Assembly: GCF_005048155.1 (NCBI RefSeq)
Contig: NZ_SUMB01000007.1
Location: 310,001 to 374,000 of the forward strand
Origin: Streptomyces piniterrae
GTDB lineage: Bacteria; Actinomycetota; Actinomycetes; Streptomycetales; Streptomycetaceae
Length of the DNA: 64,000 nucleotides
Direction of reading: 5' to 3'
Shown here: one piece after another, positions 34,185-43,680 of the stretch
Numbering within the stretch: the first letter of the stretch is position 1
How the letters are laid out: each line of letters starts with the position of its first letter
The notes under the pieces: model-generated
Databases searched by the model: none
What the model was told of the DNA's origin: nothing
What the model saw: only the letters and a program-made list of their open reading frames with translations
Translations under genes and position numbers: made by a program

Positions 34185-34218
34185 CCCGCTCCGGTGCCGT
34201 GGGGGCGCCGGAGCGGGT
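34185..34218 (+). terminator. Terminator after the LAETG protein gene
   Basis: ACCCGCTCCGG and its complement form an 11-bp stem about 42 nt after the stop codon. It faces the convergent cobalamin operon and may act in both directions. Confidence 0.65.
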
Positions 34219-34311
34219 ACGGCCGAGGCGCGCTGTACGGCGCGCCTCACCCCTCGCCGGGGCACCGTCGGAGCGTGGTTCGACGGGAGCCCCGGCGAGG
34301 CCGCCGGTGCG

Positions 34312-35439
34312 TTACGAGGCGAGCACCTCGGCCAGCGCCGCCACGAACCGGTCCGTCGTGGCCCGGTCCCGCACGGCCAGCCGGAGCCAGTCGTGGCCCA
34401 GGCCGGGGAAGGTGTCGCCGCGCCGCACCGCGAAGCCCCGGGCCCGCAGCGCGGTGCGTACCTCCGCCGCCCGTGGCAGACGGATCAGTACGAAGGGGCC
34501 TTCGGCCGGGCGGACGGCCAGGACCGAAGGGAACTCGTCCAGCCGGGCCAGCAGATGGGCCCGGTCGCCGGCGGTCCGCTCGGCCGCCTCGGCCGCCTCC
34601 GCGAGCGCCGCCGGCTCGCAGCAGGCCTCGGCCGCGGCCAGCGCCGGGCTGGAAACCGGCCACAGCGGCTGCGCCCGCTCCAGGGCCGCGATGGTGCCGG
34701 GCGCGGCCAGCACATAGCCGATCCGCAGTCCCGCCAGCCCCCAGGTCTTGGTGAGGCTGCGCAACACGACCAGCCCCGGCAGGTCGGTGCGCCCGGCCAG
34801 CGACGCCCGCTCCCCGGGCACCGCGTCCATGAACGCCTCGTCCACCACCAGGGTCCGGCCCGGCCGCGCCAGCCGGGCCAGCGCCCCCGCGGGATGCAGG
34901 ACCGAGGTGGGGTTGGTGGGATTGCCGACGACGACCAGATCGGCGTCCTCGGGGACCGCGCCCGGATCCAGCCGGAACCCGTCGCGCTCATCGAGCAGCA
35001 CCCGGCGCACCTCGTGCCCGGCGTCCCGCAGCGCCGCCTCCGGCTCGGTGAACTGCGGATGCACCACCACCGGCCGGCGGGCCCGCACGGCACGGGCGAT
35101 CAGCACGAACGCCTCCGCGGCGCCCGACGTCAGCAGCACCCGGCCGACCGGCAGACCATGCCGCGCGGCGACCGCCCGGCGCGCCGCCCGGCCGTCCGGA
35201 TACGCGGCGAGGCCGTCCAGCGACGCGGCGATCCGGGCCTTCAGCCAGTCCGGGGGAGTGCCGGAACGGACATTCACCGCCAGATCGGTGAGATCCGTCG
35301 GAGCCGTGGAACCGTCTGCCGCGTCCCGTACCTCGGCGTCACCGTGATGCCGCAGATCCGGTTCGTGCGGCGGGCCCGCCACGTCGGCGGGGGCCGGTTC
35401 CCGGAGCCGCGCGGGCTCAGCGGGCGCCGGCATGCTCAC
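34312..35439 (-). CDS. cobC: CobC-type PLP aminotransferase/decarboxylase
   Basis: 375 residues of the histidinol-phosphate-aminotransferase-like fold. The PLP Lys is in VVLRSLTKTWGLAGLR and the cofactor Asp in LVVDEAFMD, with LLTSGAAEAFVLIA earlier. In cobalamin loci this family (CobC/CobD/Rv2231c) makes or handles the aminopropanol-phosphate side chain from threonine phosphate. Last gene of the operon; its 5' end overlaps cbiX by 23 nt. The start is GTG (35439) or ATG (35433). Confidence 0.85.
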   Translation of the reverse strand: MSMPAPAEPARLREPAPADVAGPPHEPDLRHHGDAEVRDAADGSTAPTDLTDLAVNVRSGTPPDWLKARIAASLDGLAAYPDGRAARRAVAARHGLPVGRVLLTSGAAEAFVLIARAVRARRPVVVHPQFTEPEAALRDAGHEVRRVLLDERDGFRLDPGAVPEDADLVVVGNPTNPTSVLHPAGALARLARPGRTLVVDEAFMDAVPGERASLAGRTDLPGLVVLRSLTKTWGLAGLRIGYVLAAPGTIAALERAQPLWPVSSPALAAAEACCEPAALAEAAEAAERTAGDRAHLLARLDEFPSVLAVRPAEGPFVLIRLPRAAEVRTALRARGFAVRRGDTFPGLGHDWLRLAVRDRATTDRFVAALAEVLAS

Positions 35440-36274
35440 CGTGACCCTCGCCGCCCGGCAGCCCCGCGCCCCGCAGAGCGCCCGCCACCGTCTCCAGGTA
35501 GCGCTCCATGACCGCCTCGGCCAGCTCCGGACCCGGGCCGATCACATTGGCGCCGTACACCTCGGTCCCGGGGTGCGCCGCCGCCCAGCCCTCGGTCTGC
35601 ATGCACAGCCGCTCCATCAGGCCACCGGAGAACAGGAAGTACGGCATCACCACGATCCGGGTCGGGCCGACCACGCCGGGAGCCGCGGTGGCCAGCGCCG
35701 CGCACCGGTCGAGCCCGGCCGGCACATCCGGCCAGGCCTGGGTGATGAACGCGGTCTCCACGCCCGCGAAGCCGCGCCCCTCGAAGAGCAGTCGCGCGGC
35801 CCGCGCCACCTCGGCGTTCGCCTGCGGCTCCGCGGCGCCCCGCCCCACCAGCAGCACCGTCGTACGGGCCAGGTCCTGCGGTCTGCGGGCCCCGCTGCCC
35901 AGCGCCTGCTCCACCCGCCGCTCCAGCGCGTCCAGCAGCTTCGGTCCCGGCCCCGGCTCGGCGGCGCAGGCGAAGCCCAGGCCCGGGTGGTCCTCCCGTA
36001 TCCGCTCCAGCGCCTCGGGCAGGGCGGCCCGTACCTCACCGGTCGGTGCCAGCAGCAGCGGTACGGCGGCGATCCGGTCCGCGCCCCGCGCCACGAGCCC
36101 GGCGACGGCCTCGCCCAGCGTCGGCTCCGTCGGCGCGGGGCCGAAGAACCCGCCCGCGACGGGCACCTCGGGATGGCGTTCGCCGACCGTGTGCACCAGC
36201 GCCCGCAGGGCCTCGGCCCCGCTTTCGTCGCGTGTGCCGTGACCTGCGATGAGCAGAGCGGGAGGGGTGGTCAC
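35417..36274 (-). CDS. cbiX: Sirohydrochlorin chelatase-like protein
   Basis: 285 residues, two CbiX-type repeats. The metal-binding His is in LLIAGHGTRD; the second repeat begins near VLLVGRGAAEPQAN, where the His is replaced by Arg. It inserts cobalt into a tetrapyrrole or, in this context, may act on late intermediates. The C-terminal HGEHAG is weakly metal-binding. Its GTG overlaps the upstream stop (GTGA), so translation is coupled. Confidence 0.86.
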   Translation of the reverse strand: MTTPPALLIAGHGTRDESGAEALRALVHTVGERHPEVPVAGGFFGPAPTEPTLGEAVAGLVARGADRIAAVPLLLAPTGEVRAALPEALERIREDHPGLGFACAAEPGPGPKLLDALERRVEQALGSGARRPQDLARTTVLLVGRGAAEPQANAEVARAARLLFEGRGFAGVETAFITQAWPDVPAGLDRCAALATAAPGVVGPTRIVVMPYFLFSGGLMERLCMQTEGWAAAHPGTEVYGANVIGPGPELAEAVMERYLETVAGALRGAGLPGGEGHGEHAGAR

Positions 36275-36828
36275 AACATCTCCTCGTTACCGGGTGTTTC
36301 GCTGTCGGGCACCGGACCGGTCGGCGGTGGCCGGTGCGGGGCGGAGTGTGGGGAGGTCATGACGATATCGGCAGCGTCCGCGCGGGCTGCGACCGCTCCC
36401 CGCGTACTGCCCGGCATAGCCGCATTTTCCGGACCGGTCGCCGCGGCGACGGCACACGTAGCCCCCGCCGGCCGGCCCTGCGGCGCCGACTTCCGCTTGC
36501 CGACGACCAGTTCGGCGCCCGGCCCCGCGGCCAGCAGCGCCGCCGCCTCCGCGACACTCGGAGTCCCGACGGCGTCCCGCGCGGCCGCCGACGGATCCGG
36601 CACCCGTACGGTCGCCAGCACCTCCGCGGGAAACGACCGCAGCGGCACACCGAGCGCCCTCGCAGCGCCGGTCAGCCCCGGCTCGCCGGCCTTGGCTGCC
36701 ACCGTCGCCAGCGCGCCGACCGACCCCGGCGAACATCCGGCCAGCGCGAGCGTGTCCATGACCAGCTCCAGCACCTCCGCCGCCGGCACGCCCCGGCTCG
36801 CCCCGACGCCTACGATCAGGCGTCCCAT
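36271..36828 (-). CDS. CobE/CbiG C-terminal-domain protein
   Basis: 185 residues. The N-terminal 120 residues match the CobE/CbiG_C fold: VGVGASRGVPAAEVLELV, LATVAAKAGEPGL, FPAEVLATV, and GTPSVAEAAALLAAG, plus VGKRKSAPQGRPAGATCAVA. The last 40 residues are low-complexity. The role in the pathway is ring contraction or opening chemistry (CbiG) or an unassigned accessory role (CobE). It lies 7 nt after cobB and overlaps cbiX by 4 nt. Confidence 0.82.
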   Translation of the reverse strand: MGRLIVGVGASRGVPAAEVLELVMDTLALAGCSPGSVGALATVAAKAGEPGLTGAARALGVPLRSFPAEVLATVRVPDPSAAARDAVGTPSVAEAAALLAAGPGAELVVGKRKSAPQGRPAGATCAVAAATGPENAAMPGSTRGAVAARADAADIVMTSPHSAPHRPPPTGPVPDSETPGNEEML

Positions 36829-36835
36829 GCCGCCG

Positions 36836-38239
36836 TCACCCGGCGGCACCCGGGACCGCCCGGACGGTGTGCCGTGCCGCGCTCGCCACCAGCCGGCTCG
36901 CCAGCGACGGCTCCGCCGCCCAGTGCACATGCAGATACGAGGCGTGCACGCCCCCGCTGACGAAGCCCTCCACCCGGCGCTCCGGATGCGTCAGACCCCA
37001 CGCCGGGCGCTCGCCCGCGCCCGGCTCCAGCGTCGTGCGGTGGAACTCGTGGCCGCGCACCCGCGTCCCGGCCGCGGCCAGCGCGTTGTCCTCCAGCGCC
37101 ACCGCCTCCCGGTAGCCGAGCGTGAGCCGCTCCGTCATCCGCGCCTCGGCGGGCAGCACTCCGCACATCGGCTTCCCGTCGATGGACCGGGAGAGATAGA
37201 GCAGCCCGGCACACTCGGCGGACACCGGCGCCCCGGAGGCGGCGAGCGCGGCCACCGCCGTACGCAGCGGCGCGTTCGCCGACAGATCCGGCGCGTACAC
37301 CTCGGGAAAACCGCCGCCGATCACCAACCCCTGTGCACCGGGCGGCAGTTGCTCGTCCCGCAGCGGATCGAACAGTGCCACCTCGGCGCCCGCCGCGGCC
37401 AGCAGCTCGGCATGCTCCGCGTACGCGAAGGTGAACGCCGCACCGCCCGCGACGGCGATCAGCGGCCGGCCGCCGCCCGTCGCGCCCGCGGCGGGACCCA
37501 CCTCCGCCGCCGGGTCCCACGCCGCGTCCGGCAGCTCCGGGACACTGCGCGCCAGCGCCAGCAGCGCTTCCAGATCGCAGCCCTCGCGCACCCAGGCGGC
37601 CTGCGCGCGCACCGACTCCAGCGCCTCGGCCCGGCGCTCGGCGACCGGCACCAGACCCAGATGCCGGGACGGCGTACGCGCCTGCTGGATACGCCGCAGC
37701 GCGCCCAGCACCGGCACCCCGGACGAGCCCATCGCGTCCCGCAGCAGTTCCTCGTGCCGGTCCGAGCCGACCTTGTTGAGGATCACCCCGGCCAGCCGCA
37801 CCTCCGGGTCCCAGGACGCGAAGCCGTGCACCAGCGCGGCCACCGACCGGGACTGCGACGACGCGTCCACCACCAGCACCACCGGTGCCCGCAGCAGCTT
37901 CGCCACCTGCGCCGTCGACGACAGCTCGCCCATCCCCGACGCCCCGTCGAACAGCCCCATCACCCCTTCGACGACCGCGAGATCCGCGCCCGCCGCACCG
38001 TGCAGGAACAGCGGCGCGATCCGCTCGGTCCCGCACAGGTAGGGATCCAGGTTTCGGCCGGGGCGGCCGGTGGCCAGCGAGTGGTAGCCCGGGTCGATGT
38101 AGTCCGGGCCCACCTTGTGCGGGGACACCGCGAGACCGGCCTCGGCGAACGCCGCCATCAGCCCGGTGGCCACCGTCGTCTTGCCGGCGCCCGACGAAGG
38201 CGCGGCTATCACCAGCCGGGGGATCGCGGTCCCGTTCAT
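36836..38239 (-). CDS. cobB: Cobyrinate a,c-diamide synthase
   Basis: 467 residues. The P-loop ATPase half begins VIAAPSSGAGKTTVATGLMAAF and has DLAVVEGVMGLFDG. The glutamine amidotransferase half has the nucleophile Cys in VSAECAGLLYLS and GVHASYLHVHW with the triad His. It amidates the a and c side chains of cobyrinate (or the hydrogenobyrinate analogue). It lies between cobO (19 nt upstream) and the CobE-like gene. Confidence 0.92.
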   Translation of the reverse strand: MNGTAIPRLVIAAPSSGAGKTTVATGLMAAFAEAGLAVSPHKVGPDYIDPGYHSLATGRPGRNLDPYLCGTERIAPLFLHGAAGADLAVVEGVMGLFDGASGMGELSSTAQVAKLLRAPVVLVVDASSQSRSVAALVHGFASWDPEVRLAGVILNKVGSDRHEELLRDAMGSSGVPVLGALRRIQQARTPSRHLGLVPVAERRAEALESVRAQAAWVREGCDLEALLALARSVPELPDAAWDPAAEVGPAAGATGGGRPLIAVAGGAAFTFAYAEHAELLAAAGAEVALFDPLRDEQLPPGAQGLVIGGGFPEVYAPDLSANAPLRTAVAALAASGAPVSAECAGLLYLSRSIDGKPMCGVLPAEARMTERLTLGYREAVALEDNALAAAGTRVRGHEFHRTTLEPGAGERPAWGLTHPERRVEGFVSGGVHASYLHVHWAAEPSLASRLVASAARHTVRAVPGAAG

Positions 38240-38258
38240 GCCGTGCCCACCGTTCGAC

Positions 38259-38855
38259 TCACCATTCGATGCCCCGCTGGCCCTTCTGGCCCGTGTCCAT
38301 CGGATGCTTGACCTTGGTCATGTCCGTCACCAGATCGGCGAAGTCCAGCAGTGCCTGCGGGGCGTTGCGGCCGGTGATCACGACATGCTGCGTACCGGGA
38401 CGGTCGCGCAGCACCGACACCACCTCCTCGGTGTCGATCCACCCCCAGTGCATCGGATACGCGAACTCGTCCAGCACCAGCAGCTTGTACGTCTCCGCGG
38501 CGAGATCCCGCTTGACCTGCTCCCAGCCCTCGCGCGCCGCGTCCTCGCTGGAGGTGATGTCGCGCTGCACCCACGACCAGCCCTCGCCCATCTTGTGCCA
38601 GGCGACGCTGCCGCCCTCGCCCGTCTCGCCGAGCACCTTCAGCGCCCGCTCCTCGCCGACCTTCCACTTCGCCGACTTCACGAACTGGAACACCCCGACC
38701 GGCCAGCCCTGGTTCCAGGCCCGCAGCGCCAGCCCGAAGGCCGCGGTCGATTTGCCCTTGCCCTGGCCCGTGTGGACGAACACCAGCGGGCGGTTGCGGC
38801 GCTGGCGGGTGGTGAGCCCGTCGTTCGGTACGACGGACGGCTGTCCCTGCGGCAT
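38259..38855 (-). CDS. cobO: Cob(I)yrinate a,c-diamide adenosyltransferase
   Basis: 198 residues, CobA/CobO/BtuR family. The P-loop is VFVHTGQGKGKSTAAFGLALRAWNQG, then VGVFQFVKSAKW, LLVLDEFAYPMHWGW and VITGRNAP. It attaches the adenosyl group to cobalt. The ATG overlaps the stop of the chelatase gene (TAATG), so translation is coupled. Confidence 0.94.
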   Translation of the reverse strand: MPQGQPSVVPNDGLTTRQRRNRPLVFVHTGQGKGKSTAAFGLALRAWNQGWPVGVFQFVKSAKWKVGEERALKVLGETGEGGSVAWHKMGEGWSWVQRDITSSEDAAREGWEQVKRDLAAETYKLLVLDEFAYPMHWGWIDTEEVVSVLRDRPGTQHVVITGRNAPQALLDFADLVTDMTKVKHPMDTGQKGQRGIEW

Positions 38856-40993
38856 TACGCGGCCTTCCTGTTGCCGTGAACGGTCCTGTTGCCCTGCGTG
38901 GTCCTGCTGCCCTGCACGGTCCGTACGAGCGCGGAGACGCTGTCCGCGCGCAGCTCGTCGAGGGTGACGGCGGTGCCCTGGAGCTCGCCGGCCAGCTCGC
39001 CGGCCAGCCCCAGCCGCACCGGGCCCGACTCGCAGTCCACGACCACCGAGGCGACGCCCTCACCTGCCAGCAGCCGCGCGGCCCGGCCGGCCCGCACCAC
39101 GGGATCCGGGCCGCCGGTCGCCCGCCCGTCGGTCACCACGACCAGCAGCGGCCGCCGCGAGGCGTCCCGCATCCGCTCCACCCGCAGCACCTCATGAGCC
39201 CTCAGCAGCCCCTCCGACAGCGGCGTACGGCCGCCCGTCGGCAGCTTCTCCAGCCGCGCCGCACCCGCCTCGACCGACGACGTCGGCGGCAGCGCCAGCT
39301 CGGCGCCCTTCCCGCGGAACGTGATCAGGCCGACCTTGTCGCGCCGCTGATAGGCGTCGAGCAGCAGCGAGAGCACCGCGCCCTTGACCGCGCTCATCCG
39401 CTGCCGCGCCGCCATCGAACCGGACGCGTCCACGACGAACAGGACGAGATTGCCCTCCCGCCCCTCGCGCACCGCCTCCCGCAGATCGTCACGGCGCACC
39501 ACCAGGCCAGGACCGCTGCGGCCGCGCGCCCGCTGATGCGGCGCCGCGGCCTGCACGGTCGCCGCCAGGTGCAGCTTGCCCAGGGCGCCTTGGGGCCGCC
39601 GGGACCCGGTCGTCCGGCCGTGCGCGGTACGCGCCCGCGACCGGCGGCCGTCCGCGCCCTCGCCCAGTCCCGGCACGTCCAGCCGCCGGGTCTTGAACGG
39701 CTCCGCCGCGCCGACGGCCGGCCGCTGCCCGCCGGAGCCCGCGGCGGGCTGTTCGGCGGGCTGCTCGGGGGCGTCCGCATCGGCCGGGTCCGGCGCGCCC
39801 GGGTCGGCCTCCGGGCCCGGCGGCGGCGCCTGCTCCGGCACGCCCTGCTGCCCGCTGTCCTGCGGGGGCTGTCCACCGCCGTCCGGGCCGCCGTCGGGAC
39901 CCTCGCCGGGACCGTCGGGGCCGCCGTCCGGACCGTCCGGCTCCGGGTCGTCGTCACCGTCGGGACCGCCGAACTCCTCCAGCGTCTGGTCGAGCTTGTC
40001 CTCGTCCAGTCCTGGGGCGTCGAACGGGTTACGGCGCCGGCGGTGCGGCAGCGCCAGCAGCGCGGCCTGCCGGACGTCCTCCTCCAGCACCTTCGTCCGC
40101 CCCGCCCACGCGGCCAGCGCAGTCGCCGTCCGGGCCATCACGATGTCCGCGCGCATCCCGTCCACCTCGAACGCGGCACAGGTCGCGGCGATCTGCCGGA
40201 GTGCCGCGTCGCCGAGCTCCACGGACGGCAGCAGGGCACGCGCCGCCGCGATGCGGGCTCGCAGTTCCGCCTCCTCGGCCGCCCAGCGCGCCGCGAAGCC
40301 CGCCGGATCCGCGTCGTACGCCAGCCGCCGCCGGACCACCGCCACCCGCTGGTCGGGCTCGCGCGAGGCCGCGACCTCCACCGTCAGCCCGAACCGGTCC
40401 AGCAACTGCGGCCGCAGCTCGCCCTCTTCGGGGTTCATCGTGCCGACCAGGAGGAAGCGGGCGGCATGCCGTACGGAGACGCCCTCGCGCTCCACATAGG
40501 AGGCGCCCATGGCGGCGGCGTCGAGCAGCAGGTCGACCAGGTGGTCGTGCAGCAGGTTGACCTCGTCGACGTACAGCACACCGCGGTGCGCGTCGGCGAG
40601 CAGTCCGGGCTCGAAGGCCTTCACGCCCTCCGACAGCGCCCGTTCGATGTCCAGGGCGCCCACCAGCCGGTCCTCGGAGGCGCCGACCGGCAGCTCGACC
40701 ATCCGCGTCGGGCGGTCCTCGGACGGGCCCGCCTCATGCGGCCCGTCGGGGCAGCCGGGGTCGGGCGCGGCGGGGGCGCAGGCGAAGCGGCAGCCGGTGA
40801 TCACGTCCACGGTCGGCATCAGCGCCGAAAGGGCGCGTACCGCGGTGGACTTGGCGGTGCCCTTCTCACCACGGACGAGTACGCCGCCCACCGCCGGCGA
40901 CACGGCGTTGAGCAGCAGCGCCAGCCGCAGATCGTCCATCCCGACGACCGCGGTGAAGGGGTACTGCGGGGTCGTGTTGTGCGCGCTTGTCAT
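38855..40993 (-). CDS. Mg/cobalt-chelatase-like AAA+/VWA subunit (ChlI-ChlD fusion)
   Basis: 712 residues. The AAA+ ChlI-type half has Walker A GEKGTAKST (42-50), VLYVDEVNLL (Walker B) and MNPEEGELRPQLLDRFGL. A 100-residue Asp/Gly/Pro-rich acidic linker follows. The C-terminal ChlD-type VWA domain has MIDAS DASGSM and the VTDGRATGG loop. It should work as the motor and adaptor for cobalt insertion by CobN, which is not in the window. The ATG at 40993 (ACAAGGC upstream) is preferred over in-frame upstream codons that run toward cobQ. Confidence 0.9.
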   Translation of the reverse strand: MTSAHNTTPQYPFTAVVGMDDLRLALLLNAVSPAVGGVLVRGEKGTAKSTAVRALSALMPTVDVITGCRFACAPAAPDPGCPDGPHEAGPSEDRPTRMVELPVGASEDRLVGALDIERALSEGVKAFEPGLLADAHRGVLYVDEVNLLHDHLVDLLLDAAAMGASYVEREGVSVRHAARFLLVGTMNPEEGELRPQLLDRFGLTVEVAASREPDQRVAVVRRRLAYDADPAGFAARWAAEEAELRARIAAARALLPSVELGDAALRQIAATCAAFEVDGMRADIVMARTATALAAWAGRTKVLEEDVRQAALLALPHRRRRNPFDAPGLDEDKLDQTLEEFGGPDGDDDPEPDGPDGGPDGPGEGPDGGPDGGGQPPQDSGQQGVPEQAPPPGPEADPGAPDPADADAPEQPAEQPAAGSGGQRPAVGAAEPFKTRRLDVPGLGEGADGRRSRARTAHGRTTGSRRPQGALGKLHLAATVQAAAPHQRARGRSGPGLVVRRDDLREAVREGREGNLVLFVVDASGSMAARQRMSAVKGAVLSLLLDAYQRRDKVGLITFRGKGAELALPPTSSVEAGAARLEKLPTGGRTPLSEGLLRAHEVLRVERMRDASRRPLLVVVTDGRATGGPDPVVRAGRAARLLAGEGVASVVVDCESGPVRLGLAGELAGELQGTAVTLDELRADSVSALVRTVQGSRTTQGNRTVHGNRKAA

Positions 40994-41048
40994 GCCTTGT
41001 CGTCCTCCACGTCGCCGGCCGGCTCCCGATTCGTCCATTGCGTACCCC

Positions 41049-42587
41049 TCATGGCGCCCCGGGAGGCACAAACGGCAGCCCCTCCGGCACCCCCTTCTCG
41101 ATCAGCCGCAGCAGCGCGTCCGTGTCCGCGTGCTCCTCGATCAGATCGCCGAGGTGGTCCAGCTGCTCCTCGCGCAGCGTCCCGAAGCTGGTATCCGGGG
41201 CCGGGACGAACGCCCGGCCCGCGTCCGCCGCGACCCGGCGCAGGAACGCCCGCCGGAAGCCGTCGCTCTCCAGCGAGCCGTGCCAGTGCGTGCCCCATAC
41301 GGAGCCGACCCGGCAGCCGTCCAAGAAGGCCTCCCCACCGGCGACTTCGGCGACCCCATGGTGGATCTCGTACCCCTCCACCGGCTCGCCCAGTGCCTCG
41401 CCGACCGGCCGGGCCAGCGTCTTCTCGGCCGCGAACCGTACCCGCACCGGCAGCAGCCCCAGCCCGTCGACCGTGCCCGCCTTCGACTCGACCTCGTCCT
41501 CGATGCGCTCGCCGAGCATCTGGAAACCGCCGCAGATGCCCAGCACCGGGCGGCCCTCGGCGGCCCGCCGGGCGACCGCGTCCGCGAGCCCGCGCTCGCG
41601 CAGCCACTCCAGCGCCCGTACCGTGCCCCGGGTCCCTGGCAGCACCACCAGATCCGCGTCGGCGAGCTCCTCGGCCCGGTCCACGAACCGCACCACGACG
41701 CCCGGTTCGGCGGCCAGCGCGTCGACGTCCGTGAAGTTCGACATCAGCGGTACGGCGGCGACCGCGACCCGCAGCACGTCGGCGCCGTGCGGCGGGGCCA
41801 CCACGCTCTCGCGTACGGCACCCCGCAGGGAGACCCGGAGGCCGTCCTCCTCGTCGATGCCGAGGCCGTGCGCGAAGGGCAGTACACCCAGCGTGGGGCG
41901 CCCGGTGATACCGCGCAGCATCTCCAACCCCGGCTCCAGCAGCGTCACATCGCCTCGGAACTTGTTGACGAGATACCCGGCGACCAGCGCCTGGTCCTCC
42001 GGCGACAGCAGCGCCGTGGTGCCGAAGAAGGACGCGAACACCCCGCCCCGGTCGATGTCGCCGACCACGACGACGGGCAGTCGGCCGGCCCGTGCGATAC
42101 CCATGTTCACGATGTCGGTACGGCGCAGATTGATCTCGGCGGGGCTGCCGGCGCCCTCGCAGATCACCGCGTCATGCGTACGCCGCAGCTCGGCCAGGCA
42201 GTCGGTCACCGTGCCCAGCAACTGCTCCTGCCGCCCGCTGTGGTAGCCCCGCGCGCTCAGCTCGCCCACCGGTTTGCCCAGCAGCACCACCTGGCTGCTG
42301 CGGTCGCTGCCCGGCTTGAGCAGCACCGGATTCATCAGCGCGGTCGGCTCGATCCGCGCGGCCGCCGCCTGCATCGCCTGGGCCCGCCCGATCTCCGCGC
42401 CCTCGCGCGTGACGAACGAGTTCAGCGACATGTTCTGCGCCTTGAACGGCGCCACCTTGACGCCCTGCCGGACCAGCCAGCGGCAGATGCCCGCCGTGAC
42501 CACGCTCTTGCCCGCGTCGGACGTCGTACCGGCGACCAACAGGCCACCGCCGAGCTCCCCACCGGATGCCTTCAACCGCCCGTTCAC
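41049..42587 (-). CDS. cobQ: Cobyric acid synthase
   Basis: 512 residues. The ATPase half has VAGTTSDAGKSVVTAGICRW, KAQNMSLNSFVT and VICEGAGSPAEINLR. The amidotransferase half has the Cys in VLGICGGFQMLG and GTHWHGSLE with the triad His. It amidates four side chains of the corrin ring. The GTG start at 42587 overlaps the cobD stop (GTGA); the longer in-frame extension to 43172 lies within cobD and is not coding. Confidence 0.94.
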   Translation of the reverse strand: MNGRLKASGGELGGGLLVAGTTSDAGKSVVTAGICRWLVRQGVKVAPFKAQNMSLNSFVTREGAEIGRAQAMQAAAARIEPTALMNPVLLKPGSDRSSQVVLLGKPVGELSARGYHSGRQEQLLGTVTDCLAELRRTHDAVICEGAGSPAEINLRRTDIVNMGIARAGRLPVVVVGDIDRGGVFASFFGTTALLSPEDQALVAGYLVNKFRGDVTLLEPGLEMLRGITGRPTLGVLPFAHGLGIDEEDGLRVSLRGAVRESVVAPPHGADVLRVAVAAVPLMSNFTDVDALAAEPGVVVRFVDRAEELADADLVVLPGTRGTVRALEWLRERGLADAVARRAAEGRPVLGICGGFQMLGERIEDEVESKAGTVDGLGLLPVRVRFAAEKTLARPVGEALGEPVEGYEIHHGVAEVAGGEAFLDGCRVGSVWGTHWHGSLESDGFRRAFLRRVAADAGRAFVPAPDTSFGTLREEQLDHLGDLIEEHADTDALLRLIEKGVPEGLPFVPPGAP

Positions 42588-43546
42588 CGCTGCCTCCCGC
42601 TCCTGTGCCGCACCGCGCCCAGCACGAACCGCCCCGCCACCGTCGCCACCAGCGCCAGTGCGCCCACCCGCCGCGAGAGCCGTACCGCCCGCTCGATATC
42701 GGGCACGCCGGGCGGCCGCGCCCCGCCGTTGAGCACCGGACGGTGCTCCACCCGCCCGCCGTACGCCAGCGTGCCGCCCAGCCGTACGCCCAGCGCACCC
42801 GCGAACGACGCCTCCACCGGGCCCGCGTTGGGACTCGGATGGGCGCCGCCGTCGGCCCGCCAGGCCCGCAGCGCACCGCGCCGGTCGGGCCCCGCGAGCA
42901 CCGTCAGCGCGGCCGTCAGCCGCGCACCGGGCCAGCCGGCCACATCGTCCAGCCGCGCCGAGGCCCAGCCGAACCGCCGGTAGCGCGGCGACTTGTGGCC
43001 CACCATCGCATCCAGGGTGTTCACCGCACGGAACGCCACCAAGCCGGGCACACCGCCCAACGCGCCCCACACCAGGGCGCCCACCACCGCGTCCGAGGTG
43101 TTCTCCGCGACCGACTCCACCACCGCGCGGGCCATCTGCGGACCGTCCAGCGCCTGGGGATCGCGCCCGCACAGATGCGGCAGCCGCTCCCGTGCCACGT
43201 CCAGGTCACCCGCCGTCAGCGCACCGCCGATCGCCCGCGCCTCCCGGCCCAGCGAAGTGCCGCCCAGCACCGCCCAGACGGTGGCCGCGGTCAGCGCGAC
43301 CCGGGCGGACGGGTGGCCGCGCACCGCACGGTGCAGCACCGCGGCACCGGCCGCCGCGCCGCCCGCGCACAGCGCCGCATGCGCCGCCCCGTACCCGCGG
43401 TGATCGCGCCACAGCCGGCGCTCGACGGCGCCCGCGGCCCGGCCGAACGCGGCCACCGGATGGCCGCGCCGGGGATCCGCCGCGATCAGATCGCCGAGAA
43501 AGCCGAGGGCCGCGCCGCACGCGTATGCCGCGTGTTCGCCGCGCAT
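42584..43546 (-). CDS. cobD: Adenosylcobinamide-phosphate synthase (CbiB/CobD)
   Basis: 320 residues, integral membrane protein with several hydrophobic segments. Family motifs are GDLIAADPRRGHPVAAFGRA, VVESVAENTSDAVVGALVWGALGGVPGLVAFRAVNTLDAMVGHKSPRYRRFGWASARLDDVA and ASFAGALGVRLGG (given in parts). It attaches the aminopropanol arm. First gene of the operon and directly downstream of the cobalamin riboswitch. Confidence 0.93.
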   Translation of the reverse strand: MRGEHAAYACGAALGFLGDLIAADPRRGHPVAAFGRAAGAVERRLWRDHRGYGAAHAALCAGGAAAGAAVLHRAVRGHPSARVALTAATVWAVLGGTSLGREARAIGGALTAGDLDVARERLPHLCGRDPQALDGPQMARAVVESVAENTSDAVVGALVWGALGGVPGLVAFRAVNTLDAMVGHKSPRYRRFGWASARLDDVAGWPGARLTAALTVLAGPDRRGALRAWRADGGAHPSPNAGPVEASFAGALGVRLGGTLAYGGRVEHRPVLNGGARPPGVPDIERAVRLSRRVGALALVATVAGRFVLGAVRHRSGRQR

Positions 43547-43680
43547 CGGATCAGACCGCCGTCGAGCCTCGAACGGCCGCCGCGGCGGCACTCGGTACAG
43601 GAGCCAGGGGGGATCTCGAACGGTGGCCGGGCATGGCGGTAGGTCCTCACTCAGGGTCCGCGCCCTGGCTCGACGTGTCG
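43547..43680 (-). other. Leader between the riboswitch and cobD
   Basis: 134 nt of transcribed leader between the riboswitch core and the cobD ATG. It contains GGGCGCGGACCCTG and other short inverted repeats, and is where the expression platform should act. No ORF is supported here. Confidence 0.5.

Noticed and set aside
41049..43172. 707-codon version of CobQ
   Set aside because: The added part lies inside cobD in another frame; the GTGA overlap at 42584-42587 fits a start at 42587.
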